The notes under the pieces were generated by a model, which was not told where the DNA came from, searched no databases, and saw only the letters and a program-made list of their open reading frames with translations. Below, piece by piece: positions 16,367 to 25,653 of a stretch of DNA of 64,000 nt. The translations under genes were made by a program, and so were the position numbers. Every line of letters begins with the position of its first letter. The first letter of the stretch is position 1. Source of the stretch: Roseomonas sp. HF4 (GTDB lineage Bacteria; Pseudomonadota; Alphaproteobacteria; Acetobacterales; Acetobacteraceae); NCBI RefSeq assembly GCF_005222755.1, contig NZ_STGD01000011.1, forward strand, positions 1 through 64,000, given 5' to 3'.

Positions 16367-17917
16367 ATGGCCATGGACGTCGCCATCGCCCGCCCCGAGC
16401 TGCTGCAGGTCGCCGACGCCGTCGCGCGCGAGAAGATGATCGAGCGCGACGAGGTGCTCGAGGCCATGGAGCAGGCCATCCAGAAGGCCGGCCGCGCCAA
16501 GTACGGCCAGGAGAAGGACATCCGCGCCACGATCGACCGCAAGACCGGCGAGGTGAAGCTGTCGCGCTGGACCGAGGTGGTGGCCGAGGAGCCGGTCGAG
16601 AACGAGGCGACGCAGATCCCGCACCGCATCGCGCAGAAGATCAAGCCGGGCATCGGCATCGGCGAGTTCATCATCGACCCCCTGCCGCCGATCGACTTCG
16701 GCCGCATCGCCGCCCAGACCGCCAAGCAGGTGATCGTGCAGCGGGTGCGGGAGGTCGAGCGCGGCAAGCAGTTCAACGAATACAAGGACCGCGTCGGCGA
16801 GATCATCAACGGCATCGTCAAGCGCACGGAATACGGGAACCTGATGGTCGACCTCGGCCGCGCGGAGGCCCTGCTGCGGCGCGACGAGACCATCCCGCGC
16901 GAAGCCTTCCGCAACGGCGACCGCGTGCGCGCCTACATCTACGACGTCCGCGAGGAACCGCGCGGGCCGCAGATCTTCCTCTCCCGCACGCATCCGGGCT
17001 TCCTGGCCAAGCTGTTCGCCCAGGAAGTGCCGGAGATCTACGACGGCATCATCGAGATCAAGGCGGTCGCGCGCGACCCCGGGTCCCGCGCCAAGATGGC
17101 GGTCATCAGCCGCGACAGCTCGATCGACCCGGTCGGCGCCTGCGTCGGCATGCGCGGGTCGCGCGTGCAGGCGGTGGTGGCCGAGCTGCAGGGCGAGAAG
17201 ATCGACATCATCCCCTGGTCGCCCGACTTCGCGACCTTCATCGTCAACGCGCTGGCCCCGGCCGAAGTCAGCAAGGTCGTGCTGGATGAGGACGGCAAGC
17301 GCTGCGAGGTGGTGGTGCCCGACGACCAGCTGAGCCTGGCCATCGGCCGCCGCGGGCAGAATGTGCGCCTTGCCTCCCAGCTCACGCGCTACGACATCGA
17401 CATCCTGACCGAGGCCGAGGAGAGCGAGCGCCGGCAGGAGGAGTTCCGCAAGCGCACAGGCCTGTTCGTCGAGGCGCTCGACGTGGACGACGTGATCGCC
17501 GGGCTGCTGGTGCAGGAAGGCTTCGGGACCATCGAGGACATCGTGCAGGTCGAGGACGAGGAACTGGCCGGCATCGAGGGCTTCGACGAGAGCGTGTCCA
17601 CCGAGTTGAAGCGCCGCGCGCAGACCTTCCTCGAGAAGCGCGACGGGGAACTGGACGAGAAGCGCCGCGAGATGGGCGTGGACGACGTGCTGGCCGAGAT
17701 CGGCGGCTTCTCCCCGGCCATGATGGTCACGCTGGGCGACAAGGGCGTGAAGGGCCTCGAGGACCTGGCGGACCTGGCCGGCGACGAGCTGGTCGAGATC
17801 CTGGGCGCCGAGGTGGTGGACGAGGAAACCGCCAACGCCATCGTCATGGAGGCGCGCCGCCGCGCCGGCTGGCTCGGCGAGGACGAGGGTACGGAGCCGG
17901 GTGACGGAGACGCCTGA
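16367..17917 (+). CDS. nusA: Transcription termination/antitermination factor NusA
   Basis: NusA binds RNA polymerase and nascent RNA to control pausing, termination and antitermination. Domains in order: N-terminal polymerase-binding domain (about 1-130), S1 domain (about 135-200), KH1 and KH2 (about 230-345, with [14 protein letters not shown] and [13 protein letters not shown]), then acidic helix-hairpin-helix repeats (about 365-500) typical of proteobacterial NusA. The ATG at 16367 follows aggagag; a second ATG two codons later is an alternative. It lies 13 bases after rimP, and its 3' end overlaps ylxR by 17 bases. Confidence 0.97.
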   Translation: MAMDVAIARPELLQVADAVAREKMIERDEVLEAMEQAIQKAGRAKYGQEKDIRATIDRKTGEVKLSRWTEVVAEEPVENEATQIPHRIAQKIKPGIGIGEFIIDPLPPIDFGRIAAQTAKQVIVQRVREVERGKQFNEYKDRVGEIINGIVKRTEYGNLMVDLGRAEALLRRDETIPREAFRNGDRVRAYIYDVREEPRGPQIFLSRTHPGFLAKLFAQEVPEIYDGIIEIKAVARDPGSRAKMAVISRDSSIDPVGACVGMRGSRVQAVVAELQGEKIDIIPWSPDFATFIVNALAPAEVSKVVLDEDGKRCEVVVPDDQLSLAIGRRGQNVRLASQLTRYDIDILTEAEESERRQEEFRKRTGLFVEALDVDDVIAGLLVQEGFGTIEDIVQVEDEELAGIEGFDESVSTELKRRAQTFLEKRDGELDEKRREMGVDDVLAEIGGFSPAMMVTLGDKGVKGLEDLADLAGDELVEILGAEVVDEETANAIVMEARRRAGWLGEDEGTEPGDGDA

Positions 17918-18518
17918 CCCCGAGGCGGAGCAGGACGAGCCCGAAACCGGGCCGCTGCGCCGCTGCATCGTGACGCGCGAGAGCGCGCCGAAGGAACGGA
18001 TGCTGCGCTTCGTGCTCGGCCCGGGTCGGGAAATCGTGCCCGACCTTGCCGCGAAACTGCCGGGGCGGGGAATGTGGTTGAGCGCGCGGGGCGATGTGCT
18101 AGAACGCGCCCTGAGCCGCGGGGCCTTCATGCGGGCCGCGCGTGGGCAGGTGACGCTTCCCTCCGACCTTCGCGCACGGATCGAGGACGGTCTTCGCGCC
18201 CGGATCCGTGACCTTCTGGGCTTCGCCCGGCGGGCGGGACAGGCGGTTTCAGGCTGGCAGGCGGGCCGCGAATGGCTCGTCGCCGGCCGTGCAGGGTTGA
18301 TCGTCCAGGCGTCGGACGGCAGCCCGTCGGAACGCACCCGCTTCGGCGGGCGCAACCTGCCGGCGGTGACGCCGCTGACGGCAGCGGAACTCGGCGTGGT
18401 CTTCGGGCGCGACCACGCCGTGCATGTGGTTGTGGCGCCCGGTCGGCTGGCGGAAGCCATCCGGGGCGAGGCGCAGCGGCTGGCCGGGTTCGGCCCCGCT
18501 GCGCCGGACATTTCGTGA
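17901..18518 (+). CDS. ylxR: YlxR (DUF448) plus L7Ae-like RNA-binding protein (205 aa)
   Basis: The N-terminal YlxR domain shows [19 protein letters not shown] and [17 protein letters not shown]. The C-terminal half ([17 protein letters not shown]..., [11 protein letters not shown]) is the L7Ae-like RNA-binding module often fused to YlxR in alphaproteobacteria. In Bacillus, YlxR (RnpM) has been linked to RNase P; whether that holds here is unknown. The GTG start at 17901 lies inside the nusA end, indicating translational coupling. infB follows after 61 bases. Confidence 0.88.
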   Translation: MTETPDPEAEQDEPETGPLRRCIVTRESAPKERMLRFVLGPGREIVPDLAAKLPGRGMWLSARGDVLERALSRGAFMRAARGQVTLPSDLRARIEDGLRARIRDLLGFARRAGQAVSGWQAGREWLVAGRAGLIVQASDGSPSERTRFGGRNLPAVTPLTAAELGVVFGRDHAVHVVVAPGRLAEAIRGEAQRLAGFGPAAPDIS

Positions 18519-18579
18519 GGGTCGCCGCAATCGGCGCGGCCCTTTTGGTGCGGTTGAAGGATCGGGTTCGGATCGACGA

Positions 18580-21279
18580 ATGAGCGACCAGAACGAGCAG
18601 GACGCGGGCAAGAGCAGGCTGAGCCTTCGGCCCGGCGGACGCCTCGAACTCGGCAAGACGGTGGATGCCGGCAGCGTGCGGCAATCCTTCAGCCATGGCC
18701 GCACCAAGACCGTGCAGGTCGAGGTGGTGAAGAAGCGCGTGGTCGGCCCCCCGGCCAAGCCAGGCGTCGCGACGCCCGCCGTGCGCGGCCCGGCCGCGGC
18801 CGGCGCCGGCCAGCAGGCAAAGCCGTCGGGCCAGGCGCAGGGGCCCGCGGCGCGCGCCCCCGCCGGCGGCCGCCCGCTGACCCAGGCCGAGATCGCCGTC
18901 CGCCAGCGCGTGCTGGAGGAGAACCGCAAGGTCGAGGCCCAGCGCCAGCGGGAGGAACGCGAGCGCCAGGCGCTCATGGTGCGCTCCGCCGCCGAGGAAG
19001 CCGCGCGTAAGGCCGAGGAAGACCGCCGCGCCGCCGAGGAAGCCGCCGAGCGCGCCGAGCAGGAGGCCCGCGCGGCCGCCGAGGCCGCCAGCCGTACGAC
19101 CGTTGAGGCCGAGGCGCGCAAGTCGGCCGAGGCCGCCTCCGTCGTCGTCGCCGCCGCCGCCAAGCAGACCGGCCGCCCCGCCGGTGCGCCGGCAGCCCCG
19201 GCCGCGCGCAAGGCCGAGCCCGCCGGGCCCGCGCCGCGCCTGACGCTCAAGGCCCGCTCCCCCGGTGAGGAGGAAGACGAGCGCCGCCCCGTGCTGCGCC
19301 GCCCCGGCGGCCCGGCCGGCGCGCCCGGCCGCCGGCCCATGCCGGTGCCGGTCCGCAAGCCCGCGCCCACCGCCGACCGCAAGCGCGACAGTCGCATCGA
19401 CGTGCAGGCGGCGATCGAGGGCGAGGACGAGCGCAGCCGCTCGATCGCCTCGATGCGCCGTGCGCGCGACCGCGAGCGGCGGCAGCAGGAACTCGCGCGG
19501 CTCCGCTCCGGCGCCGAGCGCGTCGTGCGCGACGTCGTGGTGCCGGAAGCGATCACGGTGCAGGAACTCGCGAACCGCATGGCCGCGCGTGGCGGCGAGG
19601 TGGTGAAGGCGCTGTTCCGCATGGGCGTGATGGCGACGCTGACGCAGTCGATCGACGCCGACACCGCGGAACTGGTGGTCCAGGAATTCGGCCACCGCAT
19701 CCGGCGCGTGAGCGAGAGCGACGTCGAGATCGGCCTCGAGGGCAGCGCCGACGAGGACACCGACCTGACGCCGCGGCCACCGGTGGTCACCATCATGGGC
19801 CATGTCGACCACGGCAAGACGAGCCTGCTCGATGCGCTCCGCAAGACCGACGTGGTCGCGCACGAGGCGGGCGGCATCACGCAGCATATCGGCGCCTACC
19901 AGATCAGCGTGCCGGATGGCACGAAGGTGACCTTCATCGACACGCCGGGCCACGAGGCCTTCACGGCCATGCGTGCACGCGGCGCCTCGGTCACCGACAT
20001 GGTGGTGCTGGTGGTGGCCGCCGACGACGGCGTTATGCCCCAGACGATCGAGGCGATCCGCCATGCCCGCGCGGCCTCGGTGCCGCTGATCGTCGCCGTC
20101 AACAAGATCGACAAGCCCGGCGTGAAGCCCGAGCGCGTGAAGCAGGAACTGCTGCAGCACGAGATCGTGGTGGAATCGCTCGGCGGCGAGACGCAGGAGA
20201 TCGAGGTCTCGGCGACGCAGAAGATCAACCTCGACAAGCTGCTGGAAGCCATCTCGCTCCAGGCCGAGGTGCTCGACCTGAAGGCGAACCGCGACCGCGC
20301 GGCGGAAGGCACCGTGATCGAGAGCAAGCTCGACCGCGGGCGCGGCCCCGTCGCGACCGTGCTGGTCCAGAAGGGCACGCTGCGCCAGGGCGACATCGTC
20401 GTGGCCGGCGCCGAATGGGGCCGGGTGCGCGCGATGCTCGACGACAAGGGGCGGCAGCTGAAGGATGCGCCGCCGTCGCTGCCGGTCGAGATCCTGGGCC
20501 TGTCGGGCGTGCCCTCGGCGGGCGAGAACTTCATTGCGGTCGAGAACGAGGCCCGCGCACGCGAGGTCAGCGAGTTCCGCCAGCGCAAGCTGCGCGACAA
20601 GGCGGCCGCGGCCGCCGGCGCGCGCGGCAGCCTGACCGACATGCTGGCCCGCATCCAGGCGGGCGAGCAGAAGGAAGTGGCCGTCGTCGTGAAGGCCGAC
20701 GTGCAGGGCAGCGCGGAGGCGATCGGCGTGACGCTCGGCAAGCTCGGCAACGAGGAGGTGAAGGTCCGCGTGCTGCACAGCGCGGTGGGCCAGATCACGG
20801 AATCCGACATCCAGCTGGCCAAGGCGTCCGACGCGGTGATCGTCGCGTTCAACGTGCGCGCCACGTCGCAGGCGCGCGACCTCGCGAACCGCGAGGGGGT
20901 CGAGATCCGCTACTACTCGATCATCTACGAGGTCGCCGACGACATCGAGAAGCTCTACAAGGGCAAGCTCGCGCCGGTGCAGCGGGAGAAGTTCCTGGGC
21001 TACGCCCAGATCCTGCAGACCTTCGACGTCAAGAAGATCGGCAAGGTCGCCGGCTGCCGCATCACCGAAGGCGTGGTCAAGCGCGGCGCCGGCGTGCGCC
21101 TGCTGCGCGACGGCGTGGTCATCCACCAGGGCGAGCTGTCGACGCTCAAGCGCTTCAAGGACGACGTGCGCGAGGTCGGCAACGGCCTCGAATGCGGCAT
21201 GTCCTTCGCGAACTACGACGACATCCGCGTGGGCGACCAGATCGAGTGCTACGAGGTGGAGACGGTGGCCGCCGCCTGA
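18580..21279 (+). CDS. infB: Translation initiation factor IF-2
   Basis: IF-2 positions initiator tRNA on the ribosome using GTP. The first 330 residues or so are the charged Ala/Arg/Glu-rich N-terminal region with the IF2-associated motif ([14 protein letters not shown]). The G domain follows: G1 GHVDHGKTS near 407, DTPGHEAF near 453, NKID near 507. Next come domain II and the C-terminal IF2 domain with [11 protein letters not shown] and the final [19 protein letters not shown]. The total (899 aa) is normal for alphaproteobacteria. Earlier in-frame starts would extend into ylxR. Confidence 0.97.
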   Translation: MSDQNEQDAGKSRLSLRPGGRLELGKTVDAGSVRQSFSHGRTKTVQVEVVKKRVVGPPAKPGVATPAVRGPAAAGAGQQAKPSGQAQGPAARAPAGGRPLTQAEIAVRQRVLEENRKVEAQRQREERERQALMVRSAAEEAARKAEEDRRAAEEAAERAEQEARAAAEAASRTTVEAEARKSAEAASVVVAAAAKQTGRPAGAPAAPAARKAEPAGPAPRLTLKARSPGEEEDERRPVLRRPGGPAGAPGRRPMPVPVRKPAPTADRKRDSRIDVQAAIEGEDERSRSIASMRRARDRERRQQELARLRSGAERVVRDVVVPEAITVQELANRMAARGGEVVKALFRMGVMATLTQSIDADTAELVVQEFGHRIRRVSESDVEIGLEGSADEDTDLTPRPPVVTIMGHVDHGKTSLLDALRKTDVVAHEAGGITQHIGAYQISVPDGTKVTFIDTPGHEAFTAMRARGASVTDMVVLVVAADDGVMPQTIEAIRHARAASVPLIVAVNKIDKPGVKPERVKQELLQHEIVVESLGGETQEIEVSATQKINLDKLLEAISLQAEVLDLKANRDRAAEGTVIESKLDRGRGPVATVLVQKGTLRQGDIVVAGAEWGRVRAMLDDKGRQLKDAPPSLPVEILGLSGVPSAGENFIAVENEARAREVSEFRQRKLRDKAAAAAGARGSLTDMLARIQAGEQKEVAVVVKADVQGSAEAIGVTLGKLGNEEVKVRVLHSAVGQITESDIQLAKASDAVIVAFNVRATSQARDLANREGVEIRYYSIIYEVADDIEKLYKGKLAPVQREKFLGYAQILQTFDVKKIGKVAGCRITEGVVKRGAGVRLLRDGVVIHQGELSTLKRFKDDVREVGNGLECGMSFANYDDIRVGDQIECYEVETVAAA

Positions 21280-21455
21280 CGGGCGGCGACCACCTGGTTC
21301 TTTTGCCCTCAGGCACCGGGCGCCGCCTCCGGCGGCTTGGCTTTCGCGCCTTGTGCTGGTGCGGCCGGCGGTGATGAGGGTCTGGGCGCGGTCGCGCCGT
21401 GCGCTCCCGGCGCACCTGCGGTGCGCCGCCGGGCGTCGGCGGTGAGGTAGGTTCC
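21280..21455. other. infB–rbfA intergenic spacer
   Basis: These 176 bases contain no convincing gene. They are GC-rich with short palindromic runs (gcgcctccggcggc, gtgcgccgccgggcg) and a gaggtagg ribosome-binding site just before rbfA. I see no terminator with a T-run, so read-through from infB is likely. Confidence 0.5.
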
Positions 21456-21878
21456 ATGAGCAAGCAACACCATCACGGCAAGTCCGCCGAAGGCCCTTCG
21501 CAGCGGCAGCTGCGCGTCGCCGAGGAAATCCGCCACGCGCTCTCCGCCGTGTTCGCGCGGGAGGAGTTCCGCGACCCCGACCTTCATGGGCTGCATGTGA
21601 CGGTGACCGAGGTGCGCGCCTCGCCCGACCTCAAGCACATGACCGCCTTCGTCTCGGCGCTCGGGCGCGATCTGACGCCGGCGCAGTTCGCCGCGCTGAA
21701 GCGCGTCTCGCCTTTCCTGCGGCGGGAAATCGCCAAGGGCATCCGCCTGCGCTACGCGCCGGACCTGCATTTCCAGCCCGACACCGCTCTCAACTACGCC
21801 ATGCACATCAACGAGGTGATGCACCGCCCCGAAGTCCAGCGCGACCTGGTGCCGCGCAAGGACGAGGCGGAGGAATGA
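21456..21878 (+). CDS. rbfA: 30S ribosome-binding factor RbfA
   Basis: RbfA is a cold-adaptation and 16S rRNA maturation factor acting on the 30S subunit. The KH-like fold is recognisable from QRQLRVAEEIRHALSAVFARE, LHVTVTEVRASPDLKHMTAFVS, SPFLRREIAKGIRLRYAPDLHFQPD and the final helix. The ATG at 21456 follows gaggtagg at good spacing; the 140-residue length is typical. It is part of the infB–rbfA–truB–rpsO block, but an acyl-CoA thioesterase gene separates it from truB. Confidence 0.95.
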   Translation: MSKQHHHGKSAEGPSQRQLRVAEEIRHALSAVFAREEFRDPDLHGLHVTVTEVRASPDLKHMTAFVSALGRDLTPAQFAALKRVSPFLRREIAKGIRLRYAPDLHFQPDTALNYAMHINEVMHRPEVQRDLVPRKDEAEE

Positions 21879-21933
21879 TGCGAGGCGCACGAGGTTCCGA
21901 CTTGCGGCCTGAAGGGCCGAGGCCGCGACTGCG

Positions 21934-22017
21934 GCCCGCCGGTTGTCCGGCGAAGCCAAGGGCTGCGGATGCGGCCCGCCCGGCGCTTGAGGAACACGAA
22001 GGTGAAACCTTCGTGCG
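21934..22017. repeat. Dispersed intergenic repeat family 2, copy A
   Basis: This stretch matches the reverse complement of 44635-44717 across about 80 bases: ggcgaagccaagggctgcgg here against agcgaagcccagggccgcgg there, with gcttgaggaacacgaaggtg against gcttgagggtcacgagggtg. A third, partial copy lies at 23395-23460. It fills the rbfA–thioesterase gap and is not coding in any convincing frame. Confidence 0.72.
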
Positions 22018-22023
22018 TCGGGC

Positions 22024-22413
22024 ATGAGCGAGGCACCGCCCGACACGCCGCCGCAAGTGCGCGTCATCGCCATGCCGGCCGATGCCAACCCGGCCGGCGA
22101 CATCTTCGGCGGCTGGCTGATGGCGCATATGGACCAGGCCGGCGCGTCGGTCGCGCTGCGCCGCGCACGCGGGCGCGTCGCCACCGTGGCGGTCGAGGCG
22201 ATGTCCTTCCACCTGCCCGTGCGCGTCGGCGACGAGGTCAGCCTGCATGGCCGACTGCTCTCGGTCGGGCGCACCTCCATCCGCGTGCATGTCGAGGCCT
22301 GGCGCCGCGACCGCACGACCGAGGACGCGGCCCGCGTCACGGAAGCGACCTTCACCTTCGTCGCGCTGGACGCCCAATCGCGCCCGCGCCCCGTTCCCCC
22401 CGAAAGCGACTGA
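22024..22413 (+). CDS. YciA-like acyl-CoA thioesterase (hotdog fold, 129 aa)
   Basis: A single hotdog-domain acyl-CoA thioesterase of the YciA/ACOT type. The conserved block MPADANPAGDIFGGWLMAHMDQAGA contains the catalytic Asp, followed by VATVAVEAMSFHLPVRVGDEV. The short length fits the bacterial one-domain form. It hydrolyses cytosolic acyl-CoA esters; chain-length preference cannot be told. It lies on the same strand within the infB–rpsO block, 145 bases after rbfA and 10 bases before truB, so it is probably co-transcribed with truB although functionally unrelated. Confidence 0.9.
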   Translation: MSEAPPDTPPQVRVIAMPADANPAGDIFGGWLMAHMDQAGASVALRRARGRVATVAVEAMSFHLPVRVGDEVSLHGRLLSVGRTSIRVHVEAWRRDRTTEDAARVTEATFTFVALDAQSRPRPVPPESD

Positions 22414-22423
22414 CACCACCGAC

Positions 22424-23389
22424 ATGGCGCAGCGACACCGCAAGCCGAAGGGCCGGCCAATCGACGGCTGGCTGATCATCGACAAGCCGACCGCGATCGG
22501 CTCGACCGACGTGGTCGCCATCTGCAAGCGCGGCTTCCAGGCGCAGAAATGCGGTCATGGCGGCACGCTCGACCCGCTGGCGACCGGCGTGCTGCCCATC
22601 GCCTTCGGCGCCGCGACCAAAACCGTGCCCTATGTGATGGACGGCACGAAACAATACCGCTTCACGCTCCACCTGGGTGAGGCGCGGGATTCCGACGACG
22701 CCGACGGCAACGTCACCGGCACCAGCGAGGCCCGCCCGACCGACGAGCAGATCCGCGCAGCCCTGCCCGCCTTCATCGGCGACATCATGCAGGTGCCGCC
22801 GATCTTCTCGGCCATCAAGGTCGCTGGGGAGCGCGCCTACGACCTGGCGCGCGCGGGGGAGGCGGTGGAACTCGCCGCCCGCCCGGCGCGCGTGGACCGG
22901 TTCGAGCTCATCGAGCGCCCGGACGCCGACACCGCCGTGTTCTTCGTGGAGTCCGGCAAGGGCGTCTACATGCGCAGCCTGGCGCGGGATATCGCCAAGG
23001 CCTGCGGCACGGTCGGCCACATCACGGCGCTGCGGCGCCTGCGGGTCGGGCCGTTCCTGGAACGGGACGCCGTGCCGCTCGCGGCCGTGCAGGGCGCCGC
23101 GGCCGAGGGCCTGCCGCCGCTGCTGCCGGTGACGATGGCGCTGGCCGATATCCCGGCGCTCGACCTGTCGGAGGCGGAGGCCGCGCGGCTGTCCTTCGGC
23201 CAGCCGATCTCGCTGGTCGACCTGATGGGACGCATCCCGGCCGCGGCGAACCCCGATGGCGGGCTCGCGCGCGCGATGGTGGGCGAGCGGTTGATGGGCC
23301 TGGCACGGCTCGAGGAAGGGCTGCTGAAGCCGGAACGCTGGCTCGGGCGCGAGGGCGAGCGCATGGCGCCGGCCCGCGTGGAGGCCTGA
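22424..23389 (+). CDS. truB: tRNA pseudouridine(55) synthase TruB
   Basis: TruB converts U55 of the tRNA T-loop to pseudouridine. The catalytic Asp lies at residue 50 within KCGHGGTLDPLATGVL. Other family blocks are GWLIIDKPTAIGSTDVV at the start, QVPPIFSAIKVAGERAYDLAR and GVYMRSLARDIAKACGT. The C-terminal PUA-like part follows (residues about 240-321). The ATG at 22424 is 10 bases after the thioesterase stop. rpsO follows after an unusually long 348-base gap. Confidence 0.95.
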   Translation: MAQRHRKPKGRPIDGWLIIDKPTAIGSTDVVAICKRGFQAQKCGHGGTLDPLATGVLPIAFGAATKTVPYVMDGTKQYRFTLHLGEARDSDDADGNVTGTSEARPTDEQIRAALPAFIGDIMQVPPIFSAIKVAGERAYDLARAGEAVELAARPARVDRFELIERPDADTAVFFVESGKGVYMRSLARDIAKACGTVGHITALRRLRVGPFLERDAVPLAAVQGAAAEGLPPLLPVTMALADIPALDLSEAEAARLSFGQPISLVDLMGRIPAAANPDGGLARAMVGERLMGLARLEEGLLKPERWLGREGERMAPARVEA

Positions 23390-23737
23390 CGCCGGACGCA
23401 AGAAGGCTTCGCCTTCGTGGCCTTCGTGGCCCTCGGGCGCCCGGCGGGCCGCAGGCTCGACATCCGTGCGCCGCGCATGAATCCGCGCGGCGCTCTGGAC
23501 AGCGCGTCGGATTCCCGCCATAGGCGCGCTCTTCCGGAACCCCTGCGCTTCCGGTCGCGACCGCGCTGGCCGACATCCCGGCGCTGGCCGCTTTCGTGGG
23601 CAGGGGTTGGGGGCGATACGCCCCGTTTCGCGGCGACGCGGCCGGAGACGCCCGAGGCAGGTGGGGTTCCCCACGGCCGGGCGGTTTCCACGGCACGCCG
23701 AAGGCCCGACGGCCCGGCCAACACGAAGGACAACACG
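23390..23737. other. truB–rpsO intergenic region with repeat copy and truB-like fragment
   Basis: No intact gene is visible in these 348 bases. Positions 23395-23460 are a copy of repeat family 2. Positions 23563-23585 repeat, with one mismatch in 23 bases, the truB sequence at 23138-23160; in one frame the stretch reads [13 protein letters not shown] against Tru[14 protein letters not shown]. The remainder is GC-rich and probably includes the rpsO 5' leader, where S15 autoregulation might act; I see no obvious S15-like pseudoknot. Confidence 0.55.
23395..23460. repeat. Dispersed intergenic repeat family 2, partial copy C
   Basis: In this orientation the sequence aaggcttcgccttcgtgg, then gggcgcccggcgggccgca, aligns with the reverse complement of copy A (aaggtttcaccttcgtg, gcgccgggcgggccgca) with a short insertion. 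It sits directly after the truB stop codon. Confidence 0.6.
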
Positions 23738-24007
23738 ATGTCGATCACTGCCGAACGCCGCCAGGCGGTCATCAAGGACTATGCGACCAGCCCGAACGAC
23801 ACGGGCAGCCCGGAAGTGCAGGTCGCAATCCTGTCCGAGCGCATCGTCAACCTGACCGAGCACCTCAAGACCCACGCGAAGGACTTCCATTCGCGCCGTG
23901 GCCTGCTCGTGCTCGTGGGTCAGCGCCGCGGCCTGCTGGACTACCTGAAGCGCAAGGACCGCAAGCGCTACGAGACGCTGATCGGCCGACTCAGCCTGCG
24001 CCGCTGA
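23738..24007 (+). CDS. rpsO: 30S ribosomal protein S15
   Basis: S15 binds 16S rRNA early in 30S assembly and forms an intersubunit bridge. The sequence is an almost textbook S15: [61 protein letters not shown]. The length of 89 aa is exactly the family norm. The start ATG at 23738 follows gaaggacaacacg. It ends the operon and is followed by a clear hairpin terminator. In many bacteria S15 represses its own translation. Confidence 0.97.
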   Translation: MSITAERRQAVIKDYATSPNDTGSPEVQVAILSERIVNLTEHLKTHAKDFHSRRGLLVLVGQRRGLLDYLKRKDRKRYETLIGRLSLRR

Positions 24008-24031
24008 CGGTCGCGCCGTCGCGCATCCGCC

Positions 24032-24056
24032 AGGGGCGGCCTTCGGGCCGCCCTTT
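24032..24056. terminator. Hairpin terminator between convergent rpsO and tctA
   Basis: The arms gggcggcc (24034-24041) and ggccgccc (24046-24053) close a ttcg tetraloop and are followed by ttt on the plus strand. The stem is perfect. It ends the rpsO operon 25 bases after the stop and could also work for the convergent tctA transcript. Confidence 0.8.
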
Positions 24057-24062
24057 CGCGCT

Positions 24063-25562
24063 CTACGGCACGGGCGCGCGTCGGCCGCGCCAGGCGCGCC
24101 ACGTCGCCTGCGCCAGCGCCGCCACGAGCACGGCCGCCAGCCCGGCCGAGATCCAGCTCCCGCCGAAGCCCATCAGGAACTCCGCCGGGTCGTCCGCCGC
24201 CGAGATCATGGCGCGCCGATACGACGCATCCATCAGCGGCCCCAGGATCATGCCGAGCACCACCGGACCCACCTCGAAGCCATAGAGCTTCAGGAAGTAG
24301 CCGAAGATCCCGAAGCCCAGCATCCAGAGCACGTCGGTCGCGCTGTTCTGGATGGCATAGGTGCCGACCACGCTCAGCACTAGGATCAGCGGCGCGAGCA
24401 GCGCGCGCGGCGCCTCGGCCAGCCGCGTGAACAGCCGGATGCCGGTCAGGCCGAAGACCAGCAGGAAGATGTTGGCGAGCGCCAGGTTGCCGACGGTGAA
24501 CCAGAACAGGTGCGGCGTCTCGATCATCAGCATCGGGCCGGGCTTGAGGCCATGGATGAACAGCGCGCCGATGATGACGGCGGTGACCGCGTCGCCCGGG
24601 ATGCCGAGCGTCAGCATGGGGATATAGGCGCCGCCCACCGCCGCGTTGTTGGCGGATTCCGGGGCGACGACGCCTTCCTCGGCGCCCTGGCCGAAGGGAT
24701 GCGTCGGGTTCTTCACGGACCGCCGCGCCGCGTCGTAGGCGAGCAGCGCCGCGATGTCGCCGCCCGTGCCCGGCAGCGCCCCCACCACGACGCCGATCGC
24801 CGAGGAGCGCAGCGTCAGCGGCAGGTGCCGGCGCAGCGCGCCCCAGGGCGGCACGATGCGGTCCACCTTCTGGCGGATCGGCGGCAGGTCCGGGCGGCGG
24901 AGCTGGACCAGCGCCTCGCTGACGCCGAAGAAGCCGATCATCGCCGCGACATAGGGGATGCCGCCCAGCAGCGCGGTGGTGCCGAAGGTGAAGCGCGGCT
25001 CGGCCGTCATCTGGTCGAGCCCGACCAGGCCGAGCACCACGCCGAGCGCGCCGCAGAAGATGCCCTTGGCGAGGCTTTCGCCCGACAGGCTGCCCACCAG
25101 CAGCAGGCCCAGCAGCGCCAGCACCAGATAGTCGCGCGGCGCGACCGCGAGCGCGATGTCCGAGATGGCGGGCGCGGCCAGCGCCAGCGCCAGGATGCCC
25201 ACGAAGCCGCCGATCACGCTCATCACGGTGGCCAGCCCGATGGCGCGCCCCGCCTCCCCGCGCTGCGCCATGGGGTAGCCGTCGAGCGCCGTCGCGATTG
25301 CCGCCGGCGCGCCCGGGATGTTGAGCAGCACGGCCGACCGGCTGCCGCCGTAGACGCCCCCGGTATAGACGCCGGCGATCAGCGCCAGCGCCGGGTTCAC
25401 GTCCCAGGTGAAGGTGAAGGAGATCAGGATCGCGACCGCCATCGTCACGGACAGGCCCGGGATGGCGCCGATGTAGATGCCCGCGAAGGTGCCGAGCGCG
25501 GTCAGCGCGAGCAGCGACGGGTCGATCCAGGAGAGCAGGAAATATCCGATGGCGTCGGGCAC
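24063..25562 (-). CDS. Tripartite tricarboxylate transporter large permease, TctA family (499 aa)
   Basis: The large membrane subunit of a tripartite tricarboxylate transporter. About 10-12 hydrophobic helices are visible, with the TctA signatures GAIPGLSVTMAVAILISFTF near residue 33, GVYGGSRSAVLLNIPGAPAAIATALDGYP near 70 and, in the second half, GALPGTGGDIAALLAYD near 260 and GIPGDAVTAVIIGAL. The start is a GTG at 25562 with a weak ribosome-binding site. A TctC-type gene lies 91 bases upstream, but no gene for the small four-helix TctB subunit is present between or beside them. The substrate is probably a carboxylate; identity unknown. Confidence 0.93.
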   Translation of the reverse strand: MPDAIGYFLLSWIDPSLLALTALGTFAGIYIGAIPGLSVTMAVAILISFTFTWDVNPALALIAGVYTGGVYGGSRSAVLLNIPGAPAAIATALDGYPMAQRGEAGRAIGLATVMSVIGGFVGILALALAAPAISDIALAVAPRDYLVLALLGLLLVGSLSGESLAKGIFCGALGVVLGLVGLDQMTAEPRFTFGTTALLGGIPYVAAMIGFFGVSEALVQLRRPDLPPIRQKVDRIVPPWGALRRHLPLTLRSSAIGVVVGALPGTGGDIAALLAYDAARRSVKNPTHPFGQGAEEGVVAPESANNAAVGGAYIPMLTLGIPGDAVTAVIIGALFIHGLKPGPMLMIETPHLFWFTVGNLALANIFLLVFGLTGIRLFTRLAEAPRALLAPLILVLSVVGTYAIQNSATDVLWMLGFGIFGYFLKLYGFEVGPVVLGMILGPLMDASYRRAMISAADDPAEFLMGFGGSWISAGLAAVLVAALAQATWRAWRGRRAPVP

Positions 25563-25653
25563 AGCGGGTCCGGGCGTGGCGGCAGGGGGTCTCGGCGGGG
25601 CGTGGCTGCGCCGGCGCGTCCCCCGCCGCGGCGGGGCGGCCGGCGCGCCGCGA

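Noticed and set aside
18127-21126. A 999-codon minus-strand frame opposite infB
   Set aside because: Antisense to IF-2 with no recognisable domain and a His/Leu/Arg-rich shadow composition.
21938-22023. Short reading frame before the thioesterase gene
   Set aside because: The sequence is repeat family 2, shared with two other non-coding places, and no ribosome-binding site fits.
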